64,000 nucleotides of DNA from Exiguobacterium aurantiacum (GTDB lineage: Bacteria > Bacillota > Bacilli > Exiguobacteriales > Exiguobacteriaceae), in NCBI RefSeq assembly GCF_024362205.1, contig NZ_CP101462.1, positions 214,501 through 278,500 of the forward strand. The letters are read 5' to 3'. Below are positions 25,547-34,965 of this stretch, one piece after another (the first letter of the stretch is position 1; each line of letters begins with the position of its first letter). Both the position numbers and the translations under genes were made by a program. The notes under the pieces are model-generated. The model had not been told where the DNA came from and ran no database searches. It saw only the letters and a program-made list of their open reading frames with translations.

Positions 25547-26431
25547 ATGCTGTTGACTGAAAAAATGAAACAGGATGGATTCTCGCCGTCGGAACGAGAC
25601 GTCATCGACTATTTATTCGCAGAGCGGGAGCGCATCCACGACCAAACGATGAAGCAAATCGCGGCGGCGACGTACACGCACCCGTCCATCCTCAGCCGAA
25701 TCGCCGCAAAGTTAGAGTTCACCGGCTGGGTCGAGTTGAAGGAACAATTTTTGGAGGAAATCGAGTATTTGAACCGGCATTTCTCGGACATCGATGCCAA
25801 CGAACCGTTTGCGGCCGGCGACCAGTTGATGGTCGTGGCGAACAAGCTGGCGGCGCTCAAACAGATGACGATTGAGGATACGCTGTCGTTGCTCGATCAT
25901 GAGGCGTACGAACAGGCCGTGACGATGTTAAGTGAGGCGCGGCACATCAAAATCTTCTCTGCGATTCATAACTTGTCGCTTTGTCATGACTTCAAATCGA
26001 AGATGAATCGCATCGGCAAACAAGTCAGCTTGTGTGAAGTGGATGCCGAGTTCGAGGCGGCCAACTCCGATGAAACGACGTGTGCGCTCCTCATCTCGTA
26101 TACAGGGGAGAGCGATTACACGCTTGGACTGATCCCTTATTTGAAAAAACGGTGCGTCCCGATGCTCGCAATGACGAGTCTCGGGGAGAATGCCATCTCG
26201 AGCCAGGCGGATTGTGCGCTTCGTTTGACGACACGGGAGCGCCTCTATTCCAAAATCGGCAGCTTCACATCGAACGATTCGATTCATTGCCTGCTCGACC
26301 TGCTGTATGCGGGTGTGTTCTCGAAAGACTATGCGGCGAACATGGCGTATAAAGTGCACATCTCCAAACGGTTCGATCATCGCAAGATTTCAAGTGAGGT
26401 CATGCAAGAAGAAGAGCATCCGTTCACGTGA
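25547..26431 (+). CDS. RpiR/MurR-family transcriptional regulator
   Basis: 294 residues. N-terminal HTH_6 domain (FSPSERDVIDYLFAE..MKQIAAATYTHPSILSRIAAKLEFTGW, about 10-60) and a C-terminal SIS domain (HIKIFSAIHNLSLCHDFKSKMNRIGK, CALLISYTGESDYTLGLIPYLKKR) that binds phosphosugars. Divergent from licH, so it probably controls that gene. ATG 25517 is in frame but sits in the inverted repeat; GAGGAG stands 7 nt before ATG 25547. Its last residues, EHPFT, are encoded inside a palindromic terminator. Confidence 0.88.
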   Translation: MLLTEKMKQDGFSPSERDVIDYLFAERERIHDQTMKQIAAATYTHPSILSRIAAKLEFTGWVELKEQFLEEIEYLNRHFSDIDANEPFAAGDQLMVVANKLAALKQMTIEDTLSLLDHEAYEQAVTMLSEARHIKIFSAIHNLSLCHDFKSKMNRIGKQVSLCEVDAEFEAANSDETTCALLISYTGESDYTLGLIPYLKKRCVPMLAMTSLGENAISSQADCALRLTTRERLYSKIGSFTSNDSIHCLLDLLYAGVFSKDYAANMAYKVHISKRFDHRKISSEVMQEEEHPFT

Positions 26432-26443
26432 ACGGATGCTCTT
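26412..26443. terminator. Perfect 16-bp palindromic bidirectional terminator
   Basis: AAGAGCATCCGTTCAC followed directly by its complement (GTGAACGGATGCTCTT), with no loop bases beyond the centre. It covers the last codons and stops of both convergent genes (rpiR and yfhO). The T-run is short on each strand. Confidence 0.75.
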
Positions 26444-28952
26444 TGCGACGTACATATATCAGATAGCTGATGAACAAGACGAGACCAAGCAATGTCATCG
26501 CCGTTGTGATTCTAAAGAATGGCGGACGATATGTCAGTTCGACCTCGTTTCGTCCTTGATCGAGCTGGATTGCACTGAACGCATAATTGGCCGGTAAGAC
26601 GTCACGGGCTTCTCCGTTGACGGAAGCGCGCCATCCGCGTTCAAATGGTACAGGGAGAACGGCATACGTTCCAGGCTCGGCGTCCTCGATGGTGAAGTCG
26701 AGGTCCGGGCCATCCCAAGTGACCGGGATATCAGGACGCTGATTCGTCTCTTGCAACACATTGGTGAGCGTCGCATAATCTTCCCACTCGACGGTCACGT
26801 TTTCGAGTGCATATGTGCCTTCGGGAAGACGTAACGGGATGCGCTCGGACATCGGTGTGCGGAGCGTCATCGATGTGAGGTCGGTCCGGTAAATCGACGC
26901 CTCAGGTTTACGCGTCGTCCGGTATCCACCTAGTTTGATAAAAAACCCGTCGCCTTCGAGCTTTCGGATATTGAATGAGACATACAAGTCTCCGGTCGCT
27001 GTTGCGGGGACGTCAGGGATCAAGTCGATGCCACCGTCGTCCATTGTGACGCGGAGCGTTTCAGCCTCAAGTTCGGCGTCGGTAGCCTCCATCGTAAAGT
27101 TGAGCGATTGGGCCGGTAATGGTGCTTCGTTGCCATCTTCTAAAATGACACCGGTCAACATCGCTTGTTCGCGCGTTAAGATCGAGGCGTCTTTCAGAGC
27201 ATCTTGACGATATGTGGACGTCGTCGTCCGGACGAACGGGAGGCGTGTCTCGCTTTCATAGACAGCATATCGGTCACTCTCGGCGAGCAAGGTAAAACCG
27301 TATGGTGCTTCACTCGCCACGTTGTTATGGCGCATCCAGTACGGACTCGATAATAAGTGATGCAGGTTGGCGCGATTGCCGAGCGTGCCGTATCGGCTTA
27401 CGCTCTCCCGTCCCATATCAATTTCGAGGTCGCTCCAATAGAGCGTCAACAGGTTCCCGTTCAATATGCTCGAGTATAGGCTAGTCCCGAGAAACGACTG
27501 GACGATAGGTGTGTTGTTGCGCAAAGGGACCATCCAATCGAGTCGTTCGAGCGGGGCGGCATCGTCTTGTACAAGCGCAAGAAGTTCACGTTGTTCGGCG
27601 CTGTCATAATCGGAACTGTTCACGAATGACTCGTTCGTCTTAACGATGGCTTGATCGTGAAGCACGAGTTTCGTATAGCCGTTAAAGACGATGAGGCACG
27701 AGGCGAGAATGATGTATGGCGCGAGGAGGGGTTTCCACCAAAGCGACGCCACGGTGACGAGCATCAATCCAAAGATGACGAGACCGACAGGCCATGTCAC
27801 ATTCCCGAACAGACCGAACAGGAGATAGAACACAATTGTGCCAATAGCGGCAGTAAGGAACGCATTTCTTTCAAACCGCCAATGCGATAAACCGACAGCT
27901 GCCGCACCACCGATTGTAAAGCTCGCAAGATATTCCCAGCGATATTGCGGGGCCGAGAAACCGTTGAAGAAACTTCCGACGTGTGGGCTGAAATGGAGTG
28001 CTGTGAATAAAAGACTCATCGCCGCAAAGAGACGAAACGCCGTCTGGCGATAGAGGGGTCGATATAGCGCGAACAGGATGAAGACGGCCGGAATGATGAA
28101 CAGGCGGCTATCGTACAAAATGTTATCGAATCGCACCAGGTCAATCTCGTGCTCGAGAGACGGTCGCTCATTTTGCAGAAATCCATACGTCGCGGGAATG
28201 AATGCGAAAGCGCTAAGAAGCAATGCGAGCACACCAGAACCACTATATAGCAGCCACTGTTGCCGGCGTCTGAGACGGTCTTCCGGGAAGTGGATGAACT
28301 GGCGGAACACGACGTAGACAAAGACGAACACCAAATTGATATACGCAAAGTAGAAGTTGTTGACGAGCATGAGCGCGCTGATGACGATGAAAAAGTCGGC
28401 GCGCCCAAGCCGGATAATGCGCTCGAGCCCGATGACGAGGAGCGGAACCCAAAGAAAGGCGTCTGCGAAAAACTCCCAAAACGTCACATGGCGAATATAC
28501 ATGACAGATACCCCGTATAGGACGGCACCCACGAAGGCGTGAAATGTTCTGACGTGGAACAGCCGATACGCGTATGTCGCTAACAAAAGGACGACGGCGA
28601 GACGGATGATGCTGACGACGAGGGTAAGCTGTAACCACAGCTCGAGGTCTGGCGTGATGAGTCCGAGTACGTCGAACAGTGAGACGGCAGCGACCGTGAG
28701 CCAAAACACGACCGACGTCGCATAGTAATAGGCGAGCTGCGTGATGATTCCACCGCCAAAGCCGAAGTCTTCCGCATAGACGAGGTTTCCTTTATGGAAC
28801 GTCTCGTACAGGAAATGTTTGAACGGGACCATCTGCGATAATCCGTCATTCGTCCCAGCGATGTAACCACCTTGCGACTGATAATAGATGAAAAAGGAAT
28901 GGGCGACGGTGGACACGAGTAAAGCGGCAGCGATGAGCAATCCTTTTTTCAT
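26424..28952 (-). CDS. yfhO: YfhO-family membrane glycosyltransferase
   Basis: 842 residues, large polytopic protein of the GT-C-like YfhO family: about a dozen hydrophobic segments in the first 430 residues, an extracellular domain of about 370 residues, and one last helix near 810-830. In B. subtilis, Listeria and Staphylococcus, YfhO-type proteins transfer the sugar from C55-phosphate lipid onto lipoteichoic acid outside the cell. Here it follows csbB and gtcA-like genes in one operon (ATGA overlap with gtcA), the same set. Start ATG 28952. Confidence 0.85.
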   Translation of the reverse strand: MKKGLLIAAALLVSTVAHSFFIYYQSQGGYIAGTNDGLSQMVPFKHFLYETFHKGNLVYAEDFGFGGGIITQLAYYYATSVVFWLTVAAVSLFDVLGLITPDLELWLQLTLVVSIIRLAVVLLLATYAYRLFHVRTFHAFVGAVLYGVSVMYIRHVTFWEFFADAFLWVPLLVIGLERIIRLGRADFFIVISALMLVNNFYFAYINLVFVFVYVVFRQFIHFPEDRLRRRQQWLLYSGSGVLALLLSAFAFIPATYGFLQNERPSLEHEIDLVRFDNILYDSRLFIIPAVFILFALYRPLYRQTAFRLFAAMSLLFTALHFSPHVGSFFNGFSAPQYRWEYLASFTIGGAAAVGLSHWRFERNAFLTAAIGTIVFYLLFGLFGNVTWPVGLVIFGLMLVTVASLWWKPLLAPYIILASCLIVFNGYTKLVLHDQAIVKTNESFVNSSDYDSAEQRELLALVQDDAAPLERLDWMVPLRNNTPIVQSFLGTSLYSSILNGNLLTLYWSDLEIDMGRESVSRYGTLGNRANLHHLLSSPYWMRHNNVASEAPYGFTLLAESDRYAVYESETRLPFVRTTTSTYRQDALKDASILTREQAMLTGVILEDGNEAPLPAQSLNFTMEATDAELEAETLRVTMDDGGIDLIPDVPATATGDLYVSFNIRKLEGDGFFIKLGGYRTTRKPEASIYRTDLTSMTLRTPMSERIPLRLPEGTYALENVTVEWEDYATLTNVLQETNQRPDIPVTWDGPDLDFTIEDAEPGTYAVLPVPFERGWRASVNGEARDVLPANYAFSAIQLDQGRNEVELTYRPPFFRITTAMTLLGLVLFISYLIYVRRKEHPFT

Positions 28953-29338
28953 ATGGCGGAGTGCCCCTGCTTCAAAATCTTACTCGTGACGATGAACGTC
29001 GCCGGTACGGCGATGAAAATGGCGAACAGGGGGGCGATGGCAGTCGACACCCGGAGCTGTTCGACGAGCACATAAATACAGACGGTCGTGACCGTGAAAT
29101 TGACGACTTGTGTCAGCGGGAACTGCAAAAATTTACGTAGCGTCGGTTTGACGTTGAACGTGAAATAGCTGTTTAAAAAGAAAGAGGCGACCATGCTGAG
29201 CGTGAACGCCACCACATGAGAGACCCCGTAGCTGATGTTCCATACGTGATGAAACAGCATATAAACGACGTAGTAATTGAGGGTGTTAATTCCCCCGATG
29301 ACGATGAATCTTATAAACTCTGCCTTCCGATTGTTCAT
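28949..29338 (-). CDS. gtcA: GtrA/GtcA-family flippase-like membrane protein
   Basis: 129 residues with four hydrophobic helices (about 8-28, 38-58, 73-93, 101-121). The opening RFIVIGGINTLNYYVVYMLF is the GtrA family signature. GtrA/GtcA proteins are proposed to flip undecaprenyl-phosphate sugars across the membrane. AAAGGAAG stands 7 nt before ATG. It overlaps the csbB end by 53 bp and yfhO by 4 bp. Confidence 0.9.
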   Translation of the reverse strand: MNNRKAEFIRFIVIGGINTLNYYVVYMLFHHVWNISYGVSHVVAFTLSMVASFFLNSYFTFNVKPTLRKFLQFPLTQVVNFTVTTVCIYVLVEQLRVSTAIAPLFAIFIAVPATFIVTSKILKQGHSAI

Positions 29339-30272
29339 TCACACTCTTCCTTTGCATATTAGTCTCTTGAATCAAATAAGCGGGACGTTGTTTCGTCTCG
29401 AAATAGATGCGTCCGACATATTCACCGATAATCCCGAGACTGACGAGTTGAATCCCTCCGAGCAAAAGGATGGCCGAAATGAGCGTGAAATAGCCTGGCG
29501 TTTCGACGCCGTCTTGAATAATCCCGAATAGCGTGAATAAAATATACAGCATCGACAGGACCAGGATTGAGACCCCGGTGAAGAAGCAGAAGCGGAGTGG
29601 TTTGGAGTTGAACGAAATCAAGCCGTCGACGCCGTAATTGAATAACTGACGAAACGACCATTTCGTCTCTCCGTTTTGACGAAGGACGTTCTGATAGGTG
29701 ATGATTTTTTGTTCCATCCCAATCCAGGAGAACAACCCTTTTGAAAAGCGCTGATTCTCGTTCATCCGGAGAATTGCATCGATTGCATCACGACTGAGCA
29801 ATCGGAAGTCACCGACCCCGTCTTCGAGTTCAATATCGACAATCTTATTGATTAACGTGTAGTACGTTTGGGACGCTAACTTTCGGAGACCGCTCTCGCC
29901 GGTTCGGTCACGTTTGGCGATGACTTGATCGTAACCTTCCTCGTAACCGGCCACCATTTGCTTAATCAAAGTGGGCGGATGTTGCAGGTCCGTGTCCATG
30001 ATAATCGATGCGTCACCGGTGACGTGTTGCAGACCTGCGAGGATAGCGGCTTCTTTTCCAAAATTTCGTGAGAACGAGACGTAACGCGCTTCGGGATGCT
30101 GTTTCGCCAATCGTTTGATGGCACCGAGTGTATCGTCTGAGCTCGCGTCGTCGATAAACACGATCTCGTAGCCATATGGCGTTCCTTCAAATTGTTCCTG
30201 AATCGCTTTAAAAATGAGTGGAATGTTTTTTTCTTCGTTATAGGCGGGGAGGACAAATGAGATGATTTTCAT
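29286..30272 (-). CDS. csbB: GT2 undecaprenyl-phosphate glycosyltransferase, CsbB type
   Basis: 328 residues. GT2 catalytic domain at the N-terminus (ISFVLPAYNEEKNIP, FIDDASSDDTL, IIMDTDLQHPP, DFRLLSRDAIDAI, ENQRFSKGLFSWIG) and two C-terminal helices (about 225-250, 260-285) that hold it to the membrane. CsbB makes C55-P-GlcNAc in B. subtilis; the sugar here is inferred. GTG 30284 is in frame but touches the ribosome site; ATG 30272 is preferred. First gene of the csbB-gtcA-yfhO operon. Confidence 0.9.
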   Translation of the reverse strand: MKIISFVLPAYNEEKNIPLIFKAIQEQFEGTPYGYEIVFIDDASSDDTLGAIKRLAKQHPEARYVSFSRNFGKEAAILAGLQHVTGDASIIMDTDLQHPPTLIKQMVAGYEEGYDQVIAKRDRTGESGLRKLASQTYYTLINKIVDIELEDGVGDFRLLSRDAIDAILRMNENQRFSKGLFSWIGMEQKIITYQNVLRQNGETKWSFRQLFNYGVDGLISFNSKPLRFCFFTGVSILVLSMLYILFTLFGIIQDGVETPGYFTLISAILLLGGIQLVSLGIIGEYVGRIYFETKQRPAYLIQETNMQRKSVNEQSEGRVYKIHRHRGN

Positions 30273-30396
30273 GAAGAAAAACACTCCTTTCTACACAGTT
30301 CGAATAATACCTCTCTTCCCTTAATCAGATAGGGTCAAGCGTAGCCCCACAGTTTCCCATAAAAAACATCCATCCGGACTCCGGATGGATGTGTCG

Positions 30397-31020
30397 TTAG
30401 TCGAGCGAACGCAACAGCGCGCGTACCGGGCTACCGTCACCTTTGACGATCGGGAGCGGCACGGCGTTCAATTCGTAATCACCAGGGGCGATATGGTCGA
30501 GGACGAGTCCTTCGAGAATATGGACCCCGTTGCGTGCGAGCGCGTGATGCGCCGCCATCTCTTTACTGTCAATCGCATCGACTGACGGCAAATCGAGACC
30601 GATCAAGTAAATCCCGAGCTCGCCGAGGCGGTCGGCGAGTGAAGGCGTAAGTTCAGGGATATGGCTCGGGAACTCCTGCTTATTCGGCCAGCCGTCCGTC
30701 TTTAAAATCAATCGTTCGACGCCGGTCAAGTCAAAACCGTCCAAGTCCGTCGCCTCGATTTTTTCGCGGCCGGGGAGATGGATGACTCGGGCCGGGCCGA
30801 TATAGAGGCCGGGATCAAGGTCGATGACGCGCTGTCCGGCGTCGTCGAAATGAAACGGGGCATCGATGTGCGTGCCGGTGTGCAGGCTCATCGTCACTTT
30901 CCCGACGTTGACCGAACCGCTGTCGGCCATCGGCCAGGCAATCTCGTAACGGAACGCCGTGTCGCCGGGCCATGTCGTGATTGAATCTTCGAGCGGTTGC
31001 GAAACATCAATCCATGTCAT
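30397..31020 (-). CDS. kynB: Kynurenine formamidase (cyclase family)
   Basis: 207 residues. KynB hydrolyses N-formylkynurenine to kynurenine and formate. Metal and catalytic motif SLHTGTHIDAPFHF (HxGTHxDxPxH) is complete, with DVSQPLEDSITTWPGD at the N-terminus and GLDLPSVDAIDS and HHALARNGVHILEGL downstream, all standard. ATG 31029 abuts GAGGAGG; ATG 31020 has 9 nt spacing and is preferred. Last gene of the kynUAB operon. Confidence 0.94.
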   Translation of the reverse strand: MTWIDVSQPLEDSITTWPGDTAFRYEIAWPMADSGSVNVGKVTMSLHTGTHIDAPFHFDDAGQRVIDLDPGLYIGPARVIHLPGREKIEATDLDGFDLTGVERLILKTDGWPNKQEFPSHIPELTPSLADRLGELGIYLIGLDLPSVDAIDSKEMAAHHALARNGVHILEGLVLDHIAPGDYELNAVPLPIVKGDGSPVRALLRSLD

Positions 31021-31034
31021 CGTGTTCATCCTCC

Positions 31035-31874
31035 TCACAGTTTTGTCCGGACGGTCCAAAGTTCAGGGAAGAAGCGATGGTCGAGGACACGTCGCAAATA
31101 GTTGACGCCGGACGAGCCGCCGGTTCCCATCTTTTGACCGATAATCCGCTCGACCGTGCTCATATGGTTAAAGCGCCACATCTGCTGCTGGCTGCCGATA
31201 TCGAGCAGTTTCTCTCCGAGCTCATACAAGTCCCAGTACTTGTCCACGTCCCGGTACACCTCGGCCCAAGCCGCTTCGACGCTCTCGTTCCATTCCCAAT
31301 CTTTCGTGACGTCCCGGTTGAGCACGGCGTCATCGATGGCAAGGCCACGGCGGTGCATTTCGCGGACGGTCATGTCATAGATGCTCGGTGCCTGTAGCGA
31401 CGCCTCGAGAAGCGGATACAGTTTCTCGTCATGGGCATAGACGCTGAGCGTGCGCGCGTTCTTAAAGCCGAGCGCGAACTCGATTTGGCGATTTTGGTAC
31501 GATTGGAAACCAGAAGACGAACCGAGTTTGTCGCGGAACTCCAAATATTCAGCCGGAGTCAATGTCGCGAGGACGCTCCACGACTGGATGAGCTGTTGTT
31601 GAATCTTCGAGACGCGGGCGAGCATCTTGAACGAACGCTCGAGCTCTCCCGTCTCGATTGCGGTCACGGCCGCCGTCAGTTCATGCAAAATCAATTTCAT
31701 CCAGAGCTCACTCGTCTGATGGATGATGATGAACAGCATCTCGTCATGATGGTCCGATAAGCGGTGCTGACTCGATAAAATCGGGTCGAGTTGCAAATAG
31801 TCACCGTACGACATATCTTTCGAAAAATCTGTCTGAATCGACTGCTCGACTTTATGTTCAATCCGTTCACTCAT
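31035..31874 (-). CDS. kynA: Tryptophan 2,3-dioxygenase
   Basis: 279 residues, typical bacterial heme TDO. It opens the indole ring of L-Trp to N-formylkynurenine. Motifs: [39 protein letters not shown] (with the heme-ligand region), [14 protein letters not shown], and the near-C-terminal [28 protein letters not shown] with the proximal His and the substrate loop GTGGS. Sits 11 bp after kynU and 14 bp before kynB. Confidence 0.96.
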   Translation of the reverse strand: MSERIEHKVEQSIQTDFSKDMSYGDYLQLDPILSSQHRLSDHHDEMLFIIIHQTSELWMKLILHELTAAVTAIETGELERSFKMLARVSKIQQQLIQSWSVLATLTPAEYLEFRDKLGSSSGFQSYQNRQIEFALGFKNARTLSVYAHDEKLYPLLEASLQAPSIYDMTVREMHRRGLAIDDAVLNRDVTKDWEWNESVEAAWAEVYRDVDKYWDLYELGEKLLDIGSQQQMWRFNHMSTVERIIGQKMGTGGSSGVNYLRRVLDHRFFPELWTVRTKL

Positions 31875-31885
31875 ATCGATTCTCC

Positions 31886-33163
31886 TTAGGCCACGACTTC
31901 GCGGACGTTCTCGAACGCCTCGTATTCTTTGTTTTCCATAATTGTTTGTAACGTCATCACGACATCGTACACATCGGTGAACGTGTTGTAGAGCGCGACC
32001 GGCGCCAAACGGATGATGTTCGGGGCCCGGAAGTCCGGGATGACGCGATGCTGTTTGAGTGCTTTACAGATGCGGGCCGCCTCCGGATGCTCGAGGCTCA
32101 AGTGGGCACCACGCTGCGTCTCGCTACGTGGACTGCCGATGACGAAGCCGTACGGCGCGAGCACTTCGTCAATCAGTGTGGTCATATACGTCGTCAAGGC
32201 GAGCGATTTCTCGCGGATGGCGTCCATGCCGACCTCGTTGAACATCTCGAGGGCGCCAAGTTGCGGGGCCAGGCTCAAGACGTGCGGGGTCCCGATTTGG
32301 AACGCTCCTGCGTGATCGGCCGGTGTCATCGTATGATCCATATCGAACTGTTTATCTTTGCGTGAGCCGAACCAACCAGCAAGGCCGGGCGTCGTCCCGA
32401 AGTGACGCTCGTGAACGAACAGACCACCGACGCTGCCAGGTCCGCCATTCAAATGCTTATAGTTGCACCAGTAGGCGAAGTCGACACCCCAGTCATGGAA
32501 TGCGTGCGGGATGGCGCCGACTGAATGACAGGCGTCAAAGCCGATCAAGATGTCTCGCTCGTGTGCCGCCTTGGCGAGACGGGCCATATCGAGGATTTGT
32601 CCGCTACGATAGAGGACGGTCGGTAAGACGATCAAGGCGATGTCATCCGTCATCGCCGCGATGATGTCTTCTTCTTTCAAGTAGCGTCCGTCTGGGCTCG
32701 AGACTTGGACCAAATGTTCGGCCGGGTCGAGTCCACGGAGTTCGAGTTGGCTTTTCAAGGCATAGATGTCAGATGGAAATGTGAGCGTGTCAGCTAAAAT
32801 CTTTGTCCGCTTGCCTTCCGGTTTAAAGAACGAGGCGACGAGTTGGTGCAAGTTGACCGTCGTCGACCCGGTGACCATCACTTCTTCGGCTCTCGCTCCG
32901 ATGAGCGGGGCGTTGAGCGCGGCCAATTGTTCCGATAAGTTGAACCATGGATGGCGTCCCGACATCCAACCATCGATTCCAAGCTCTTTCCAATCGTTCA
33001 GCGATTCGAGGAGCGTCTGTTCGGCCCGTTTCGATAACAGACCGAGCGAGTTCCCGTCCATATAAATCCCGTCTGTCGGCAAATAAAATTCTCCCCGGTA
33101 TGGTGCGAGCGTGTCGCTGGCGTCGCGTGTTTCCGCGTACGTCCGTGTGAAATCTTGAGCCAT
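31886..33163 (-). CDS. kynU: Kynureninase
   Basis: 425 residues, PLP-dependent. It cleaves kynurenine to anthranilate and alanine. Key pieces: [65 protein letters not shown] in two blocks, where the Lys of [10 protein letters not shown] carries PLP. Upstream in-frame starts exist, but GGGGG lies 7 nt before ATG 33163. First gene of kynUAB, so the operon can take Trp to anthranilate; no downstream quinolinate genes are nearby. Confidence 0.95.
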   Translation of the reverse strand: MAQDFTRTYAETRDASDTLAPYRGEFYLPTDGIYMDGNSLGLLSKRAEQTLLESLNDWKELGIDGWMSGRHPWFNLSEQLAALNAPLIGARAEEVMVTGSTTVNLHQLVASFFKPEGKRTKILADTLTFPSDIYALKSQLELRGLDPAEHLVQVSSPDGRYLKEEDIIAAMTDDIALIVLPTVLYRSGQILDMARLAKAAHERDILIGFDACHSVGAIPHAFHDWGVDFAYWCNYKHLNGGPGSVGGLFVHERHFGTTPGLAGWFGSRKDKQFDMDHTMTPADHAGAFQIGTPHVLSLAPQLGALEMFNEVGMDAIREKSLALTTYMTTLIDEVLAPYGFVIGSPRSETQRGAHLSLEHPEAARICKALKQHRVIPDFRAPNIIRLAPVALYNTFTDVYDVVMTLQTIMENKEYEAFENVREVVA

Positions 33164-33186
33164 ATCATTTCCCCCTTTGACTTGCG

Positions 33187-33230
33187 TGTCATGCTGACAA
33201 AAGCGTAGCAATCGCCTTTGCACGTGTCAA
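33187..33230 (-). promoter_or_regulatory. kynUAB promoter with inverted repeat at the start site
   Basis: Minus strand: perfect -35 TTGACA (33230-33225), 17-nt spacer, weak -10 TACGCT (33207-33202). TGTCATGCTGACA (33187-33199), with 5-bp arms, overlaps the predicted start of RNA and could bind a regulator. Confidence 0.65.
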
Positions 33231-33254
33231 TATGAAGGGACGCATCGCCATAAG

Positions 33255-33277
33255 AAAAGGCCGCCTTTGGGCGACCC
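33255..33277 (-). terminator. Terminator of the BCCT transporter gene
   Basis: On the minus strand GGTCGCC / GGCGGCC pairs with one G-T wobble, with a CAAA loop and TTTTC tail. The wobble becomes a mismatch on the plus strand, so it favours minus-strand transcripts. Confidence 0.7.
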
Positions 33278-33283
33278 GAATTC

Positions 33284-34798
33284 CTATTTGATTTTGCGGA
33301 CGTTCTCTTTGCGTAACAGGCTGAACAGCGTGTACACCATCAAGAGTAAGATGACGGTGAACGGGAGAGCGGAAATCAGTGAAGCGGTCTGCAACCCTTC
33401 AAGCCCACTCGCGATTAGTAGAACGGCAGCAATCCCGCCGAGCAAGATACCCCAGACGATCCGGACGGTGAGCGGTGGGTTCAAACTCCCGTTCGTCGTC
33501 ATGCTGCTAATGATGTACGTCGCTGAATCGGCTGACGTGATCAAAAAGGTGAGAATCAACAAAATCGACAAGGTCGATAAAATGAAACTAAACGGCAGTT
33601 CGGCGAACGTGACGAACAAGGCGCTCGTCACATCGGCATCGACCGCTTGTGCGATTGATGTCCCCTCGAATAAGTCGAGGTGAAGGGCCGTTCCGCCGAA
33701 CACGGCGATCCACATGAGCGCGATGAATGGCGGTACGACGAGAACGCCGACGATAAATTCCCGAATCGTTCGGCCACGCGAGACGCGGGCGACGAACGCA
33801 CCGACGAACGGCGACCAGGCGATGGCCCAGGCCCAGTAGAAGATGGTCCAATCGCGCACCCACGTTCCTTGTTGGTACGGTTGCAACCGGAGGCTGTAGC
33901 GGATAAAGTTCTGTAAGTAATCCCCTAACCCGAGCGTGAACGTCTCTAAAATAAAGATGGTCGGGCCGGCGAAGAACACGAACACCATCAACACGAGCGC
34001 GGTTCCAAGATTGATGTTACTGAGCCATTTGATGCCACGGTCGAGACCGGTCGTCGTCGAAGTCAAAAACAAGACGGTCAGGACGACGATAATCAACACT
34101 TGGACGAGCGCCGTGTTCGGCAACCCGAAGACACTGTTCAATCCGCCATTGATTTGGAGCACACCGAGACCGAGTGAAGTGGCGACACCCATGACGGTCG
34201 CAATGACGGCTAAAATATCAATCGTTTGATTGAGAGGCTGTTTGTAAGGACGGTCTTTGATGAGCGGAGACAGACTCGTCGAGATGAGGCCGTCCGCATT
34301 TCGACGAAATTGGAAATATGCGATAATCAAGCCGACGATGGCGAAGACGGACCATTGGCTGACGCCCCAATGGAAGAACGAATAGGCCATGGCCAGTCGA
34401 GCCCCTTCGACGGTCAGTTCGGTCGTATCCGCATAGGGAGGGGTGATAAAATGGCTCATCGGTTCGGCAACGCCCCAAAAGACGAGTCCGACTCCGAAGC
34501 CAGCGGAGAACAGCATCCCGATCCAAGTGAAGAATGGATATTGCGGACGATCCTGATCCGTCCCGAGCCGTATCTTCCCGTATTTACTGAACGCGAGAAA
34601 GACGAGGAAGACGACGAACAAGAAGACGGCGAGTAAGTAAAACCAACCGAACGAACGGGTCGTGAAGTTAAAGATGTTTCCGGCGATCGTCGCGAACAAT
34701 GTCGGACGAATCGCACCGAAAAGGACGAGGAGAGCGATGAGACTCGCCGAAATGTAGAACACGCGATTCAAGCGTGGCTTTTCAGGTGAAGTGTTCAT
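33284..34798 (-). CDS. opuD: BCCT-family osmolyte transporter (OpuD type)
   Basis: 504 residues, twelve hydrophobic segments. BCCT carriers import glycine betaine or related quaternary amines with Na+. The signature region WTIFYWAWAIAWSPFVGAFVARVSRGRTIREF (in two blocks) is intact with the Trp residues that cage betaine; KIRLGTDQDRPQYPFFTWIGMLF is the typical N-terminal block. ATG 34822 frame is longer, but AAAGGAG stands 5 nt before ATG 34798. A SigB-like promoter lies upstream. Choline versus betaine specificity is not resolved. Confidence 0.9.
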   Translation of the reverse strand: MNTSPEKPRLNRVFYISASLIALLVLFGAIRPTLFATIAGNIFNFTTRSFGWFYLLAVFLFVVFLVFLAFSKYGKIRLGTDQDRPQYPFFTWIGMLFSAGFGVGLVFWGVAEPMSHFITPPYADTTELTVEGARLAMAYSFFHWGVSQWSVFAIVGLIIAYFQFRRNADGLISTSLSPLIKDRPYKQPLNQTIDILAVIATVMGVATSLGLGVLQINGGLNSVFGLPNTALVQVLIIVVLTVLFLTSTTTGLDRGIKWLSNINLGTALVLMVFVFFAGPTIFILETFTLGLGDYLQNFIRYSLRLQPYQQGTWVRDWTIFYWAWAIAWSPFVGAFVARVSRGRTIREFIVGVLVVPPFIALMWIAVFGGTALHLDLFEGTSIAQAVDADVTSALFVTFAELPFSFILSTLSILLILTFLITSADSATYIISSMTTNGSLNPPLTVRIVWGILLGGIAAVLLIASGLEGLQTASLISALPFTVILLLMVYTLFSLLRKENVRKIK

Positions 34799-34846
34799 AA
34801 GGACTCCTTTCCAAACGCACAAATTATTATTTAGGACTAATAAATA

Positions 34847-34872
34847 TTTCCCTATTTGTTGGAAAGGAAAAC
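34847..34872 (-). promoter_or_regulatory. Candidate SigB promoter of opuD
   Basis: Minus strand: GTTTTC (34872-34867), 14-nt spacer, GGGAAA (34852-34847), close to the general-stress consensus GTTTWW-N12-15-GGGWAW. B. subtilis opuD and opuE also have SigB promoters. Confidence 0.5.
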
Positions 34873-34965
34873 GCCTATATGCCGGAATGATATCATGCGC
34901 GCGTTGAGATGCATGAATTCGGGGAATGGAATGATGAGAGACGAGCTTGAAAGGAGATTGGAAAC

